Assembly: GCA_009809945.1 (NCBI GenBank)
Contig: WTPW01001163.1
Location: 105,318 to 169,317, forward strand
DNA from: Gigaspora margarita
Taxonomy: Eukaryota; Glomeromycota; Glomeromycetes; Diversisporales; Gigasporaceae
Direction of reading: 5' to 3'
Length of the DNA stretch: 64,000 bases
The first letter of the stretch is position 1. Each line of letters starts with the position of its first letter. The notes under the pieces are model-generated. The model did not search any database, was not told the origin of the DNA, and saw only the letters and a list, made by a program, of their open reading frames with translations. The translations under genes were made by a program, and so were the position numbers. This document shows positions 1 through 11,807 of this stretch, in pieces.

Positions 1-540
1 AAAAAAAAAAAACAAAGTGAAAACAAAAAAAAACGAAATGAAAACAAAAAATGAAATGAAAATAAAAAACAAAAAGCGAAAAAAAAACTAAATAGAAGAT
101 CTAATTATAAACAAAAAATCCAATCTGATCTTGTAGTACAGAATTTGAACATCATTGAACTATTTCAAAAAATTAGTCCAATGCATCCAGGTTGCAGATT
201 GGGTTGGTTTGCACAAGGTTTTGAAAAGTTGTTTGTTTTCTTGCAAAGGTGTTCTTGTAAAGTGCTAAAATAAAAATAAAATAAAAAATAAATAAAATAA
301 AACAAAAAAAAAATAAAATAAAAACAAAAAAACGAAATGAAACCAAAAAAGCAAATCTGATCTTGTAGTACAGAATTTGAACTATTTCGAATAATTAGTC
401 CAATGCGTGATTCAGGTTACACTGATCTACTGATCCTAGCTTGGTTTAAAGAGGATCGAAATATTTCATTATAATTTTTGAAATTTCTAACGAAATATAA
501 CGAAATTTTGATATTTGAAATATTCCGTTATATATTACGT
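1..540. repeat. A-rich low-complexity DNA with a duplicated motif
   Basis: There are no genes. Poly-A runs broken by GAAATG/GAAAAC steps enclose two copies of a motif reading AATCTGATCTTGTAGTACAG (near 122 and 354), each followed by AATTAGTCCAATGC. The stretch around 190-270 carries, in reverse, the CTTTGCAAGAA-type minisatellite seen at 17.4-17.9 kb and 24.3 kb. Positions 1-150 also resemble the reverse complement of about 17160-17360 (shared TAGAAGATCTAA and TCTGATCTTGTA), so this is one dispersed repeat family. From about 440 to 770 nothing further is recognised. Confidence 0.6.
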
Positions 541-778
541 AATATTTTGCTTATATTATAGTTTATAAGATCTTACGTAAGATTATACTATTATAAATTT
601 GCTGATGTTTAGGAGCATTTCTTCACATCGTTTTTGAATATAAGGAGGATTGGGACGAACTTGTCATACAAAATCAGTAATTTTAGAATTTCGTGCCTAA
701 AAATTAATATGATAACCTTTAAAATAAAGTCTTCAATAGATTAATCAAACTTTCGATATAAGAAAGTCAAGCTGAAAC

Positions 779-1098
779 TAGTGATACAAATCAAAGATTG
801 AATTAATTGATTAGTTGTAAAGTTGACAACTAATCAATTGAAATTTTACAAATTCAACTTAGTTGATTAATCGATTAATTAACTGATTGATTGTTCAATT
901 AACCAACTGATCATTTAAAAATATCACTCTAATTGATTAGTTGACCAATTGATTAATCTATTACTCAACCAATCAATAAGTCAACTAATCGATTAGTCAA
1001 TTAATCAATTGGTCAACTAATCGATTAGTTGAATAAAATTGATTCATCGATTGAAAAATTTTTATCGATTGAAAAATTTTCATCGATTTGTATCACTA
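779..1098. mobile_element. hAT-type non-autonomous element (TAGTGATACAAATC ends)
   Basis: The ends are TAGTGATACAAATC and its inverse GATTTGTATCACTA. They are flanked by a perfect 8-bp duplication GCTGAAAC (771-778 and 1099-1106), the duplication length typical of hAT transposons. The 320-bp interior is made of AATTGATTAGTTG/AATCGATTA words in both orientations and codes for nothing. The ends and the interior match the larger element at 39.5-48.2 kb. Confidence 0.85.
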
Positions 1099-1224
1099 GC
1101 TGAAACCAGTTCTACTTGATATAAAAAAAGTTATTAATAAATCTTTGTATAAGAAAGGGTTGTAAAATTTTTATTATTGATCCAAACACTTTATATCAAG
1201 ACTTACTTTATTCACAATACCTTT

Positions 1225-1760
1225 TTTACATTTTCTCTGTCATCTTGCATGATTTTATTGTTGTCTCTAAGGTGTATAATAAGATTTCCTGTTGAGCTTC
1301 TCAAATTTTTATATTCTGTACCACATTTTTTGCTATCTTCATCTACAACTTTGCAGACTCGTATTTCTTCACCATTTTCATTAACTGTTGTCTCAAAGTA
1401 TTCATAAGTAAATGATGGTTCTTTACGTTTATACTTTTTTTTAAATTTTTGGGCTAAAGCAAAAAATATACCAGTATAATTATTATTGATTTTAAAAATC
1501 TTTAGTTTTATTATTATTAATATTAATACCTTTTTTTTTATCTTTTAAAGTGTAGAAAGATGAGATGCAGGCTGGATACTTGACTTTGTAGCTTCTGGTA
1601 GACAAGAAGCTTCAGATGAGGCTACTGAATTGCCTGCATCTTCTATGCTAAAATTATCATGATAATACTCGGAATCATCTTTCATCATCGCATAGTAATA
1701 TTCCAAACCATTTTCTATTTTATTTAAGGTTTGTATTGTGACTTATATTCAATATTTGAA
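1225..1760 (-). pseudogene. BED zinc-finger gene relic (hAT-like)
   Basis: Read on the minus strand from about 1710 to 1570, an open stretch starts near MMKDDSEYYHDNFS and is rich in Ser, Ala and Glu. It ends at a stop just before a possible intron (GTATTA ... TTTGCTTTAG, about 1455-1540). The frame then reopens at about 1450 into a BED-type finger: an aromatic Y-x-Y-F segment, Cys pair VCKVVDEDSKKC, and the Leu-rich tail NLIIHLRDN, ending in a stop near 1215. BED fingers bind DNA and head hAT transposases and their domesticated relatives. No transposase core follows, so this is a fragment. The intron is a guess. Confidence 0.5.
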
Positions 1761-2990
1761 GAGATTTTATTATCAAGCTAGCATGTAGCAAAATTGAGGT
1801 TTTGTTATCTTTTATAAATTTATAGATTATTAATTTCCTCAACAGCATTTTACAAATCAATCAATCTATTACTAATACTGATAAAGCATATATATACACT
1901 CCATGTTTTTTTTTAACAGAACCAATTCTACTAGATATATACTTGATCTTGGCACAATTTCTCTTTCTTTTTTGATTATACCATTAAGTATTACAGCGAA
2001 AAAAAATTATAAATTGAAAATAATTTTATTATAAAAACTGGATGAAGCTACAAGGTCAATGGCAATTTTATGATTTTTATAGTACATGTTTACTTATTTG
2101 TAGATTTTTCTAATGTATTGCACTAATGGTACAAACAAATTCAATATTTTGAACATATATGCAATCTTTCTAAAACTTTAGACTAGTTCATCAAAAACCT
2201 TTCAATTATATAAATTGGGGTTTCTTTTTTCAAAAATTATTTATTTTCATTGAGGATAATAAAATATTCAGGTTCTATAACCCGATTTGTACTTTTTTAG
2301 AAGCAAATAAAATACTGTATCTGGCAAATTTTTTTTTTAAAAAAAAAAATTATGTTGTTTTGATTCAACATGTATAATCTCGATTTTTAAAACTAAGAAC
2401 TGAGGGGCTATTTATTAGTACATGTTTAAAATGAGCGTATATGAATTTTTAGCAATTTGTAACTGAGGGTAAATTAAATATAGCATTTAAATAATTCAAT
2501 TGGTTTATATTCAATGCCACCAAAGATAAATTTAATCAGTAAACTTTGATCAGGTCAAGATCAATGCCATCTTTGTTTTGTAAAAGGCAATGATAAAGTT
2601 AATTGTACATATCGCATTTTTTAGAATTAATCCAGATTTAGGATTCTCAAGCAAGTTGCTAACTTGAAATCAAAAATGTAGTGCTTGAATGAGGCAACTT
2701 GCTTAAGAATTTTAGAACATTATCGACTTATCATATAACAAGTATCTTGCTAATTTAAAAAAAAACTTTGAATGGCTCCAAATGTGAACCTATCTTTAAA
2801 GATCTGAATAATAGAGTTATAATCCAGAGCTTGAAGTCTTGTTTTCTCTTGCGCTATTCATATATATCTAGAATAAGAATCTGTGTAATCCTTATCCTTA
2901 ATCTGATATTTATTAAGGATCTATCCGTTTTAATAAACAAATTAGAATATCCGTATCTAATCTGAATTATCAAACCAATCTGAATTGTTG
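1760..2990. other. AT-rich stretch without recognised genes
   Basis: Nothing coding can be supported. A small imperfect inverted repeat lies at about 2640-2715 (TCTCAAGCAAGTTGC against GCAACTTGCTTAAGA). GGATCTATCC-like words recur near 2890-3000. Confidence 0.4.
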
Positions 2991-3079
2991 GATTATGGAT
3001 CGAAACACTATTTGTGCCCATTATTTCTTCTTTTTCTCAGGTTATTTTCTGAGATAGGGCACTACAGATGACAAGTAAT

Positions 3080-3660
3080 TCTAGAAGCAACTCCTCAGGG
3101 TTATATTTTTTATTATTAACCCTTTTTGCTTTTGTGTAGGTCCATACAGAGCTCTTTTTGATGACTTTTTCTTCTTATCTTGAGGCTTTGGTTTCTTCTT
3201 TTTCTATTCCTTCCTGATCTGCTATTATTTTCATTATAGAAATTGGTATCATGTATATCATCAGTTTCTTCAGCATGATCCAGTTTAACTAGTTTTCAAT
3301 AATATTTATACACCCTATGTTTAACCTTCTTGGCTTTGGCTCTGTTATAGTAATCAATGCCTGACCATTTATTGCAATCTTTATCTTTTGAGCTATATTC
3401 TTGTTCCTGTATTAGATCACTAACTTCCTTTTCTCTTGTAATAATATCTTTTGTTACTTTCAAAATAAAATATAGAGTAGCAAATATCTATTTGTTATTA
3501 AGGGTATTGCAAAATCTTTCATCTATTACTTCTTGCAATTCTACAAATTGTTCTGAAGTAAGTAATCTAGCAAGCCTAGTACATCTTTCATCCTGGTATT
3601 TCACCTTTGGACACTCCAAAACAGAGTGGGTTTTCCTCTCACATTGTGAACATCACTGCT
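3080..3660 (-). pseudogene. Zinc-knuckle (CCHC) coding fossil, class unresolved
   Basis: On the minus strand a protein-like stretch begins with a CCHC knuckle (C-x2-C-x4-H-x4-C, reading CSQCERKTHSVLEC). It continues through Leu/Glu-rich helical sequence (LLTSEQFVELQEVIDERF, then ITREKEVSDLIQEQ) and finishes with a very basic Lys/Arg tail. Knuckles of this kind occur in LINE ORF1 proteins, in MULE transposase tails and in gag-type proteins. No neighbouring domain decides between them. The copy is broken in several places and looks old. An intact host gene is unlikely. Confidence 0.4.
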
Positions 3661-3722
3661 ATAGTTTTCAAGAGTTCACTATAGGGGTGAAGCAAAATCT
3701 ATTCCGATTTTAGAGTTCTGTT

Positions 3723-4081
3723 TAGGATGCATCAGTTCGGTCTGGTCTGGTCTGGTCTCTAAGAGAACTATTATTATAGTATTTATGGTTCCGGTCCAGT
3801 TTGGTTTTTCAGTTCCATAACGGTCCTTTAATAATTATGTCAATCTTAATGCATAAGATTTTATTGGCCAAAAATGATATAATTTTTTACTGTCAGATGT
3901 AAACAAACATCATATGATCTATGTTACACCTGATCAAGAAATTGATTGGATGATATGAATATTACAGTTATGTTTACAAGAACTGGTCCCAGGACCAGTC
4001 CTTTAATGGTTCCACAGTTCTTATTGGTTCCAGTCCGGGACCGGTCCTGGACCAGTCTTTTTCAGAACCGATGCATCTCTA
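3723..4081. mobile_element. hAT-type non-autonomous element (TAGRGATGCATC ends)
   Basis: The terminal repeats are TAGGATGCATCAGTTC and, inverted, GAACCGATGCATCTCTA. They are flanked by a perfect 8-bp duplication GTTCTGTT (3715-3722 and 4082-4089). The interior carries GGTCTGGTCTGGTC and GGACCAGTCC/GGACCGGTCC subterminal words in opposite orientation at the two ends. There is no coding capacity. The end TAGRGATGC resembles that of the autonomous hAT at 59965-63434 (TAGGGATGC), which may belong to the same broad family. Confidence 0.85.
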
Positions 4082-4089
4082 GTTCTGTT

Positions 4090-5200
4090 TCTATTATATT
4101 TTTCTTCTATAGTTCACACAGAATAGGCAATCCAGGAGATTCACACAGAATCCATAGCTCATACAGAGCAATCTGCTTTAACTTACACAGAATTCTTCTT
4201 GCAAATTCAATGTTGATTCTTAGTTATGAACTGCACAGTCACCACCAATTGTTAACCTGCAAATTATCTCTCAGAAATTGAGGTTAACAGAGCAACTAAT
4301 AACAGGGAGTCATATGAGCACAAAGACACAAGACTGTGACATGGTATGTTATAGTTGTTAGTATTTATATAAGTGAGAGAATTTATGTATAATGTAATTT
4401 GGCAATTCGAAGGAGTGTGATATGGTTCTAGAATCAATTAGTGTCCTTTATTAGTATAATAGAAATATCATAGCAAATATGCCTACAAAGTAGAGTGAAT
4501 ATTGCCCATATATATAATAAATATCTATTAATAAAAAGATATGGTATTTCTGCCAAAACTGCTAAATCTATCATTTATGCCAGTACTTCCATATCTGCGA
4601 TTTCTTCTTTATTTGCCATATATGGCAGAAACAGTTAATTTGCTAGAAATGGGATCATTTAAAACCATGTATCTACTGTTATCCTATATCCACTTCTTTA
4701 AAGATAGTAGGTAACTAGAGCGACCTTAGACAGTGAACACTTTGTGTAACCTCACTTGTTACTGTGATNTANCTAAGTNGNNANNCNTTTTTNAANAAAA
4801 CTTAACAAAGAAGATTTTTGGCAATTTGCAATTACGAAAAAGGCAACAATTAAAAGTATATGAAGATACTAGTAACTGTTTAATTTAAATAATAAATAAA
4901 TGTATTTATTAGTGAAAGAGTATGAAGACTCGATGTTGAACTTGGGGTCCACATTGGCTGCTTTTATACATTTTTGTTTTTTACAAATGTAACGGGCTAT
5001 ATCTATTACATGTGCAATAAATGCTATATCTACTACTAATAAAATATATAGTATAAATAGTATAAATGTAATATATGAAATAAATGACATATGTGTTATA
5101 AATAAAATATAGAGTATATATGCTATAAATATGACATGTTTTATAAATGCCATATATGCACTTTGGCGCGCAGTAGATCTCCTAGCCAATCAAATTGTAG
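4090..5200. repeat. Short degenerate repeats (CACACAGAAT, ATATGCCATATATG)
   Basis: At 4110-4200 the word CACACAGAATYC recurs. At about 4480-4630 and 4990-5165, roughly 18-bp units of the type TATAAATGCCATATATGC recur loosely. Such repeats produce a long open frame on the minus strand (4869-5189) made of repeated Ile/Phe/Tyr-rich units, which I do not take as a gene. Scattered Ns at 4769-4796 mark poor assembly. Confidence 0.45.
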
Positions 5201-5758
5201 ATCACATGATTGATCACTTATTGGTTCCGATCTTGTCATCCAGTAATCGTATAGAGATGATCTTTAGCTCGTTAGAACCGTCTCGATGAGCTGATTCTAA
5301 TGGTAGTTGTTTAATTCAATTTGGATCGGTGGATCAAGAGTTATGATTGATTTTGTGTTTTATAGCAATTTCTATAGGTCAATACTACATAACATTTTTG
5401 TGTAAATCAACCAACTGAAGTTGCGAAATTTTGTTTACATGGATCAGCCTGAAAAAAACAAAAAAAAAACAAAAAAAAATGCAAGAACATAAAAACAGTA
5501 GTTCAAACCTGTCTTGGGCCATTAATAAAAAATGTCAAAAAGGCAATTTTACTTATATGTCTGTCCTAACCTAACTCTAATCCTAATGCTAAACAGGCTC
5601 TAATTCTAATTTTAATTAAATTTCACCCAGAAATGGCAGATCTAACATTTCAGATGCAGCTATCCTGTGACTTCCAATACCTGGGGCCAGATTGGCAGAG
5701 CTAACAATGTATACTCCCCTGACATTGATTACCTAAATTTTGAAAATCACGTTATCTA
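5200..5758. other. Intergenic stretch, no gene seen
   Basis: Palindromic words (GATCACATGATTGATCA) and GTTAGAACCGTCTCGATGAG occur near 5190-5290. The latter is partly shared with the foldback element at 46.9-47.4 kb. Nothing coding is recognised. Confidence 0.35.
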
Positions 5759-6440
5759 CTAATGATTATAGCCAAATATACAACTTTTTTTAATAAAAAA
5801 ATTAAACTTGGCATAGTAAGTAAAGTTGTGCAGAATAATGATTTGCATATATTCTAAAATTTTTAGGAATTTTAAATAAAATTTTATTAAGTTGTATTTA
5901 GCATTTTTGATCAAAAAAATGAAAATTAAAAAATTTTGTATTAGGCCGATACATTTTAAAACCCTATTATAAATCATAATAGGTTTTAAAATATATTATT
6001 CCTATACCTAAAAGCATATATGGAATTTTTGCTAGGAAAATTACCCTTCGATATTTTCTGATCAGGTAATTTTAGGACAATATACCAGTTCTTATATAAA
6101 TCCAAATCATCTTTTGCTTTATTGATTCAATGGTGCATCAAATAAACTTTCAAATCAATAAAGTCAAAAGATGATTTGTATACAAATAAAAACCGTTATG
6201 ATTGTTTAAGTTTGTCCGAATCAGCCCGATCAGAAAATGTCAGGGTGATTTTTCTAGCAAAGATTCTATATAATTAAATTTTTATAGAACAATTCAAAAA
6301 ACTTCCTATAAATTATTAAAAATTTTGACAAATAAAAAAGCTACAATTTTCATACTTTAAAATTTGGCATAATTAACTGTTATAAAATTTTTATTAAAAA
6401 TCTTTCAAAATAAAGTATTTAAGCTTTATTATATAATTAT
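5759..6440 (+). repeat. Dispersed repeat R2, split by a small inverted-repeat element
   Basis: The sequence flanking the element at 6021-6268 matches, in reverse, 15085-15370 (for example TTTTAAAATATATTATTCC followed by the AAAAGCATAT join). Its left end (CCAAATATACWACTTTTTTT, ACTTGGCATAGTAA, TGTGCAGAATAA) also matches, in reverse, 24890-25061. It codes for nothing. The three copies define one AT-rich interspersed family. Confidence 0.6.
6021..6268. mobile_element. Inverted-repeat element, TGGRATCTTTGC family, copy 1
   Basis: The ends TGGAATTTTTGCTAGGAAAA and (inverted) TTTTTCTAGCAAAGATTCTA continue inward through ACCCTTCGATATTTTCTGATC. They are flanked by TA, as in Tc1/mariner-type insertions. 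The copy at 52199-52457 has the same ends and interior. The sequence at about 15270 appears to be the uninterrupted target (GCATATAGAATTAAATT in reverse), an empty site. Confidence 0.75.
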
Positions 6441-6500
6441 TTTTTTTAAGCTATAGTTCATATCACTTATAGTTATCAAAAAAAATTCTGTTTTTTAATT

Positions 6501-7046
6501 TAATTCGTGATCCGTATACCAAACAGGGGCTGCATATATTACCATATATAGAAAATTGGGGTAAATCAATTATTGTTTATCAAATTTCTGGAATCTGGCA
6601 CTGTCAGAGCAATAGCAAATTTTTTATTAAGCTAACCTAACTTCTCCACTAATTGAAAGTTGTAGAGCACGTTCTTGCGATTCTAATGATGGTAAAATCA
6701 TTAAAATTGGACCAGTAGATCGCAAGATATCGTTAAAAAACTTTTCGCGACCATATAAAGTTTCTATGTAAACAATAATATTGTTTACATAGAAACTCTA
6801 TATGGTCGCGAAACGTTTTTTAACGATATCTTGTGATCTACTAGTCCAATTTTAATGATTTTACCACCATTAGAATCGCAAGAACGTGCTCTACAATTTG
6901 CAATTAGTGGAGAAGTTAGGTTAGCTTAATAAAAAAATTCGCCATTGCTCTGACAGTGCCAGATTCCAGAAATTTGATAAACAATAATTGATTTGCCCCA
7001 TATATTACTATAGATTTTCACTGTTTGGCATATGGATCACGAATTA
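6501..7046. mobile_element. Long near-perfect palindromic element
   Basis: Two arms of about 270 bp are nearly exact inverse copies meeting near 6778 (AACAATAATATTGTT). The outer ends are TTCGTGATCCGTAT and ATATGGATCACGAA. Recognisable mirrored blocks include TGGAATCTGGCACTGTCAGA and GTAGAGCACGTTCTTGCGAT. There is no open frame of interest. It is probably a foldback/MITE-type DNA element; the flanks are too AT-rich to call a target duplication. Confidence 0.75.
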
Positions 7047-7586
7047 AGTGATATTAAAAATATAAACTATAAAAATAGTAAATTCAATGCTGCTCTTTCA
7101 GATTTATAGTTTATTTTTTCTGTAATTTGTTTTTTTTTATAACAAAGTTTCAGCTCTAGCAAAGGTTTTTTTTGTTATTTGTTATTTGTGAAGTATTGAA
7201 AGTTAAAGTTAATTTTATTTTTTTTATAACTTAGGCAGACTCGCCATTACTTTTTATTAAGAGAATTGTACTATCTAAGACTATACAAATAATTACTTAA
7301 TATCTAAGTTTGATATTGCCCAGCTTTCTTTTGGGTACCCAGGTGCGATTTGCCACACTATTTGAACTTTAGTTTATATAGAAGGCATGTCTGACTCATC
7401 TATAAGCTATACCAAAATAGCTTTTCTTTTTTGATTATTAATTCTTCTACTGCATTCTCCCATAAGTCGTTTCACTTACACTTTCCTTTGTTCTCATTTT
7501 CTTTAACCTCTGACGAAGTTTTATTCTCTCTGCTTTTGTTTCTGTTACAACCTTTTTTCCTTTATTATTTTTCTTATAACAGTCAA

Positions 7587-8617
7587 GGAAGATGTCATAT
7601 CTGTTTATATATGAGTGCTAATATATAATAAAACTTATAATAAAAATATATAAATTTACTATAAACTTTAAACTCAAGATCCTTTTCAATCTACATATTA
7701 ACTTATTTTTAAATTTTAGGGTTAAATATATTGAGAATAGTAGAATAAAAATACTTAAGACAACTTCTTAAAATTTTGCAAAAATTAACGAATTTGCCAG
7801 TAAAATTTCATAAAAAAATATATATATGCTAATTTTAAAAATACAATTTTATGCAAAATTTTATGCTAAACAACTTTATTTAGACGACCAAAATAGGTTA
7901 ACTTGTAAGAAAAATAGGTTAGCAATATGCTAAAGTTAAAAATTTTTGGTTTGTAATGTAAACCCTTTTTTTGTCAAGATAACCTACTTTGGGCACTTAA
8001 GCAAAGTTGTTCAGCATGCAATTTTACTATATATCTAAGGTTGAAACGGGCTTTCTCGAACCTTTTACTAAGTGAAAAATGGATTTAAAGTTAGAAAAAT
8101 TTTTTTTTTTAAAAAAAATTTTTTCTAATTTAAACCCATTTTTTACTTAGTAAAAGGTTCGAGAAAGCCATTTCAACCTTAAATGTGTGGTAAAATTGCA
8201 TGCTGAACAACTTTGCTTAAGCGCCCAAAGTAGGTTATCTTGACAAAAAAAAGGGTTTATATTACAAACCAAAAATTTTTAACTTCAGCATATAGCTAAC
8301 CCATTTTTTTTACAAGGTAATCTATTTTGATTGCCTAAATAAAGTTGTTTAGCATAAAATTTTGCATATAATTGTATTTTCAAAATTAGCATATATTTTT
8401 TTTCATGAAATTTTACTAGCAAAATCGTTAATTTTTGCAAAATTTTAAGAAGTTGTCTTAAGTGTTTTTATTTTACTATTCTCAATATATTTAACCCTAA
8501 AATTTAAAAATAAGTTAATATGTAGATTGAAAATGATCTTGAGCTTAAAGTTTATAGTAAATTTAATGGTTTTATTATAAGTTTTATTATAATTTATCAC
8601 ACGGTATGACATCTTCC
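7587..8617. mobile_element. 1-kb foldback element, copy 1
   Basis: The two roughly 510-bp arms are inverted copies meeting in an A/T run at about 8110. The outer ends are GGAAGATGTCAT and ATGACATCTTCC. Mirrored inner blocks include AAAGTAGGTTATCTTGACAA, TTGCTTAAGCGCCC and TTACTTAGTAAAAGGTTCGA. The same blocks in the same order recur in the element at 15635-16388, so this is a repeated family. It has no coding content. It appears to sit within the 3' region of the minus-strand LINE. Confidence 0.75.
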
Positions 8618-8639
8618 CTAACTGATAAATTTTTGATTT

Positions 8640-9010
8640 TTTTCTTTTTTTTCTTTTTTTTTATTTTGTTTCTTTTAACGCTTCTGTTACTTTTCTCTTA
8701 CTCAATAAAGTTTTCACATATTGTTCTCCAGATTTTCTTATAAAAAATGTTCCAAACCACAATGCTTGTAGTGTCGCAAAAGATACAGCCTCTTTTATCT
8801 TTCTCTCCAGTGCCTCTAGAGCCTTCGTATATGCATTTTTGCTCACTAGACCTTTGACCAGTTCCTTTCTTATATTTATTTTCTCTTCTTGTATATTACT
8901 CCAAAATGCTTTCTTGAGCTGTTCTGTATTACTTGTTCACCAGAGAGTAGTGGGAACCCTGTTCATGCAGCCTAAATTACTGTTTCCTCTAGATCACACT
9001 ATAGAGCCTT
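8640..9010 (-). pseudogene. LINE C-terminal region (zinc-knuckle part)
   Basis: On the minus strand, a stretch reading NYLLECPRYKAL (Cys-containing, as in the H/C knuckle after the RNase H of this LINE clade) is followed by a helical segment around KAFWSNIQEEKINIRKELV. The final 61-residue part is SKNAYTKALEALERKIKE... up to KRKVTEALKETK. Several stops fall where relatives have Trp. It is a decayed part of the 7.2-14.9 kb LINE. Confidence 0.55.
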
Positions 9011-9292
9011 ATATCTAGGACATTCTAATAGATAGTTCTGGCTTTACTCCTTTTTATTCTTATAGCTTATGCACTTGTTTTCCTTGTATATATTTTTGCG
9101 CTGGTTCGCTAGGATTCTCAATACTAGTAGTTTTTCTTAAAAACATTTGTAAAGACTATCTAGTCTTTTATTTTTTCTTGTTGAGGTATATCTTATCCCA
9201 CTCTGTCTTTTGATTCTGTTCCACAACAGTGACTATTTGAATTTTAGAGTTTCATCTTGCAGTTCTTCTTTCAATACTGATTCTGACAGGCA

Positions 9293-9790
9293 CTAATCCA
9301 AACACACTTTAAGACTCATTAGGACTTTTGTGAAATCGCATACTGGCTGTTTGACCTTTTTATCCTTCCAGTACATTTCTATACTCTGAACTGGTAGTAA
9401 TGAAGTTATACACCTTTGTTGATCTAAGACTTCTGAACCTTGTTTAGCTAAATGGTCAGCTATTTCATTCCTTAGAATCCCGCTATGGTCTTTAACTTTG
9501 ATTAAAGACAGCTGTATCTTTTTTAATCTTATTAACTTGTATATGCTTCTCATTATGTTTTGGTTTTTTTGCCTTAACCAAAACCTATTTGTATAATTCT
9601 TATTACTAGTATTTATACTACTTATTGCGATTTTACTATCTGTGTTGATTTGGACTTTAGATTTTTCTGGTACCATTAATAATACTAACCAGATTGCCAA
9701 AAGCTCTGGTTTGGTAGATGATGGCTATTCCTGAGTACCTATGTAGCCTGCGTCTACAATTTTCTCATTCTCTAAACCTATTTGAACTTA
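9293..9790 (-). pseudogene. LINE RNase H domain
   Basis: The minus-strand reading shows the RNase H order: VDAGYIGTQE (first Asp), SSTKPELLAIWLVLL (catalytic Glu), VQINTDSKIAI (second Asp) and VKDHSGILRNEIADHLAKQG (His and last Asp). These residues would degrade RNA in an RNA:DNA hybrid during target-primed reverse transcription. The catalytic residues survive although stops interrupt the frame, so this is a recognisable but non-functional remnant. Confidence 0.75.
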
Positions 9791-9799
9791 ATCTACTCC

Positions 9800-11059
9800 C
9801 ATTCTATTGATTTCTCCCTTCTCTATTAATGCTCTAACCAGGGGGCCATCTGTATAAAATACTAAATTTTTTTTGTTTTCTAACCTATTTTTCTTATATT
9901 TTCTAATTATTAATTCTTCTAATACTAAACTAAGTTTTTGATTTTTAATGATTTTTATTCCAAACTCTTGTCCTCTTTCAATTTTTGTGGAAGTTCTACT
10001 TCTCTATCATTATTGTCCCTTTTTCTCCTTTTACTCTATCTCAGAACTGTACCTATGTCTAACTCTAATCTTCTTTTGCCGTTTGGAAGTGGTTTGATAG
10101 GCAGAACCCCTATTATTTCAGTTTTTTGGGTTCACTCTTCACATGCTTGGTTCTGCTCTCTTTTATTATACTTGTAACCTGTGTATTTCCTTACAATTGT
10201 TTCTCCCTATGCACTTTGTGTCTCATGTATACAATGTTCTATAAGAATTTTCTTCTGCTTCTTTTTTAATACCCATCTTAATTACATTGGTTGGTTTTTT
10301 TTGCAGTTAATATCCATTCTTTTTTTTAGTGATCTTCCTTCACCTTTTTAAGTTTTACTTTCATAGCTAACTTATTTGATGGGCCCATCTTAAAGGCTTT
10401 TTTAACTCTTCTATTTTTTGCCTCTTTTAGAATACCTTCCTTTAGTAATAATAACCACTTTGCTTTTTGACCTTTGCATACTTGGCCTTTACTTGATCTG
10501 AATTGACTCCATTTTAACATCCTTCTTTTCTGGATATCTAGGAGCTGTTGTACACAGAGGAGATTTTGGTTTTTGAATATTTTTACACATGCAAATATAA
10601 ATTTCTTTTCTAGTACACTTGCAATTCTGCATTCTTTTTTTATTTTCTTTGATCTGGTTTGAGGCTCAACTGCAAATCATTCATTCTTACGAGAGTCAAG
10701 CATGCCAAGTTGTGTTTTTATATTTTTGATATATTAGAATTACAATCTTTGAGACTACTTTCTTTTGGTAGGCCTGCTAGCAAATACCCCTGTTTTATAT
10801 AGATTTTTGTTGCCACTTCAACTGCCTCTTTTTCATTTAATCTATGATATTAACCTGCTATTTGCCTAGAAACTAACTTATTCTTAAGCTGTTTGCAGTT
10901 TTCTATATTCTTATAGCTTATGTCTGCTCCACTTTCTGTTGCTTGAAATTCTGCTTTGTTTTTTGCTAATCGAAGAAGGGGTGCATGAATTTGGTCTATT
11001 GCTTTTGCCAATAGCTTAACCACTTGAAGAATATAGCATAACTTCAGAAGAATGCACAT
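9800..11059 (-). pseudogene. LINE segment between RT and RNase H
   Basis: Minus-strand pieces read AIDQIHAPLLRLAKNKAEF (11040-10900) and KEAVEVATKIYIKQGYLLAG (about 10830-10770), with a basic segment at 10520-10326. The first matches the thumb/connection style of Glomeromycotina LINEs (an APLLRLAK-like motif after the RT). The remainder is too eroded to assign. It resumes the reading lost at about 12965, on the far side of the AT-rich insertion. Confidence 0.5.
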
Positions 11060-11599
11060 ATTATTAGTTGATTAAGAGGTCACATCTAATTTTTTATTAT
11101 ATGATTTTCATAAATTACACAAATCGATAAAATCACATTTTTAAAATTTTCTTTCCAAGTTAGTAACAACATATAACATTTTTTAAAACAAATAGGTTGC
11201 CAGAGTTTCAATGAATCAAATATAATAAAGAATATAAAAAACTAATATTATAAGTAATGTAAGATTCCTTTGAAGATAGGCAATTATTTTGCCTTCTTTT
11301 ACAAGATTCTTTTGGAGTTTTCAAGATCTTGATATGAAAAATAGCTTTTTAGATGTGCATGAGTGTGAACTTTCTGTGAAATGCATCTTTGAAAGAAGGG
11401 TATCTTATAAAAATATAGAGTAAGTTGAGAAAACCCATTTTGTAGTATATAGATTGCAATTTAGCTAATAAGGTTTTTTTAATATGTAGCAACCTATATT
11501 CAGAGCAAAATTATATTCTTCTATTATTTATACTTTCACTATATTATAATTTATTGCACCAGCAATGCTTTACAAGAATTCATAATATGGGCCTGGTGC

Positions 11600-11807
11600 T
11601 AAGAAAAGGGACAAATTTGACAAAAAAAAATAATGATTAATTATCTCATGAACTATTAATCAGAATTGTATAATTTTGGTACCATTCGATTCATCTTATT
11701 AAAATGAATCGAATGGTATCAAAATTATATAATTCTAATCAATAGTTCATGAGATAATTAATTTTTTGTGTCCGTTATTTTTTTTGTCAAATTTATCTTT
11801 TTTCTTA
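11600..11807. mobile_element. Short palindromic element
   Basis: Two arms of about 100 bp are inverse copies meeting at about 11700 (CATTCGATTCATCTTATT against AAAATGAATCGAATG). The outer ends are AAGAAAAGGGACAAATTTG and its near inverse CAAATTTATCTTTTTTCTT. TA dinucleotides flank both ends. It is a MITE-like hairpin without coding content. Confidence 0.7.

Noticed and set aside
4869-5189. 106-residue minus-strand frame rich in Ile, Phe and Tyr
   Set aside because: It is produced by roughly 18-bp degenerate repeats; the residue pattern (FIAYILYILFITH...) simply mirrors the repeat.
9938-10177. Plus-strand frames across 7.4-14.9 kb (for example 9938-10177, 14533-14835)
   Set aside because: These are shadows of the minus-strand LINE coding region and have no domain features.
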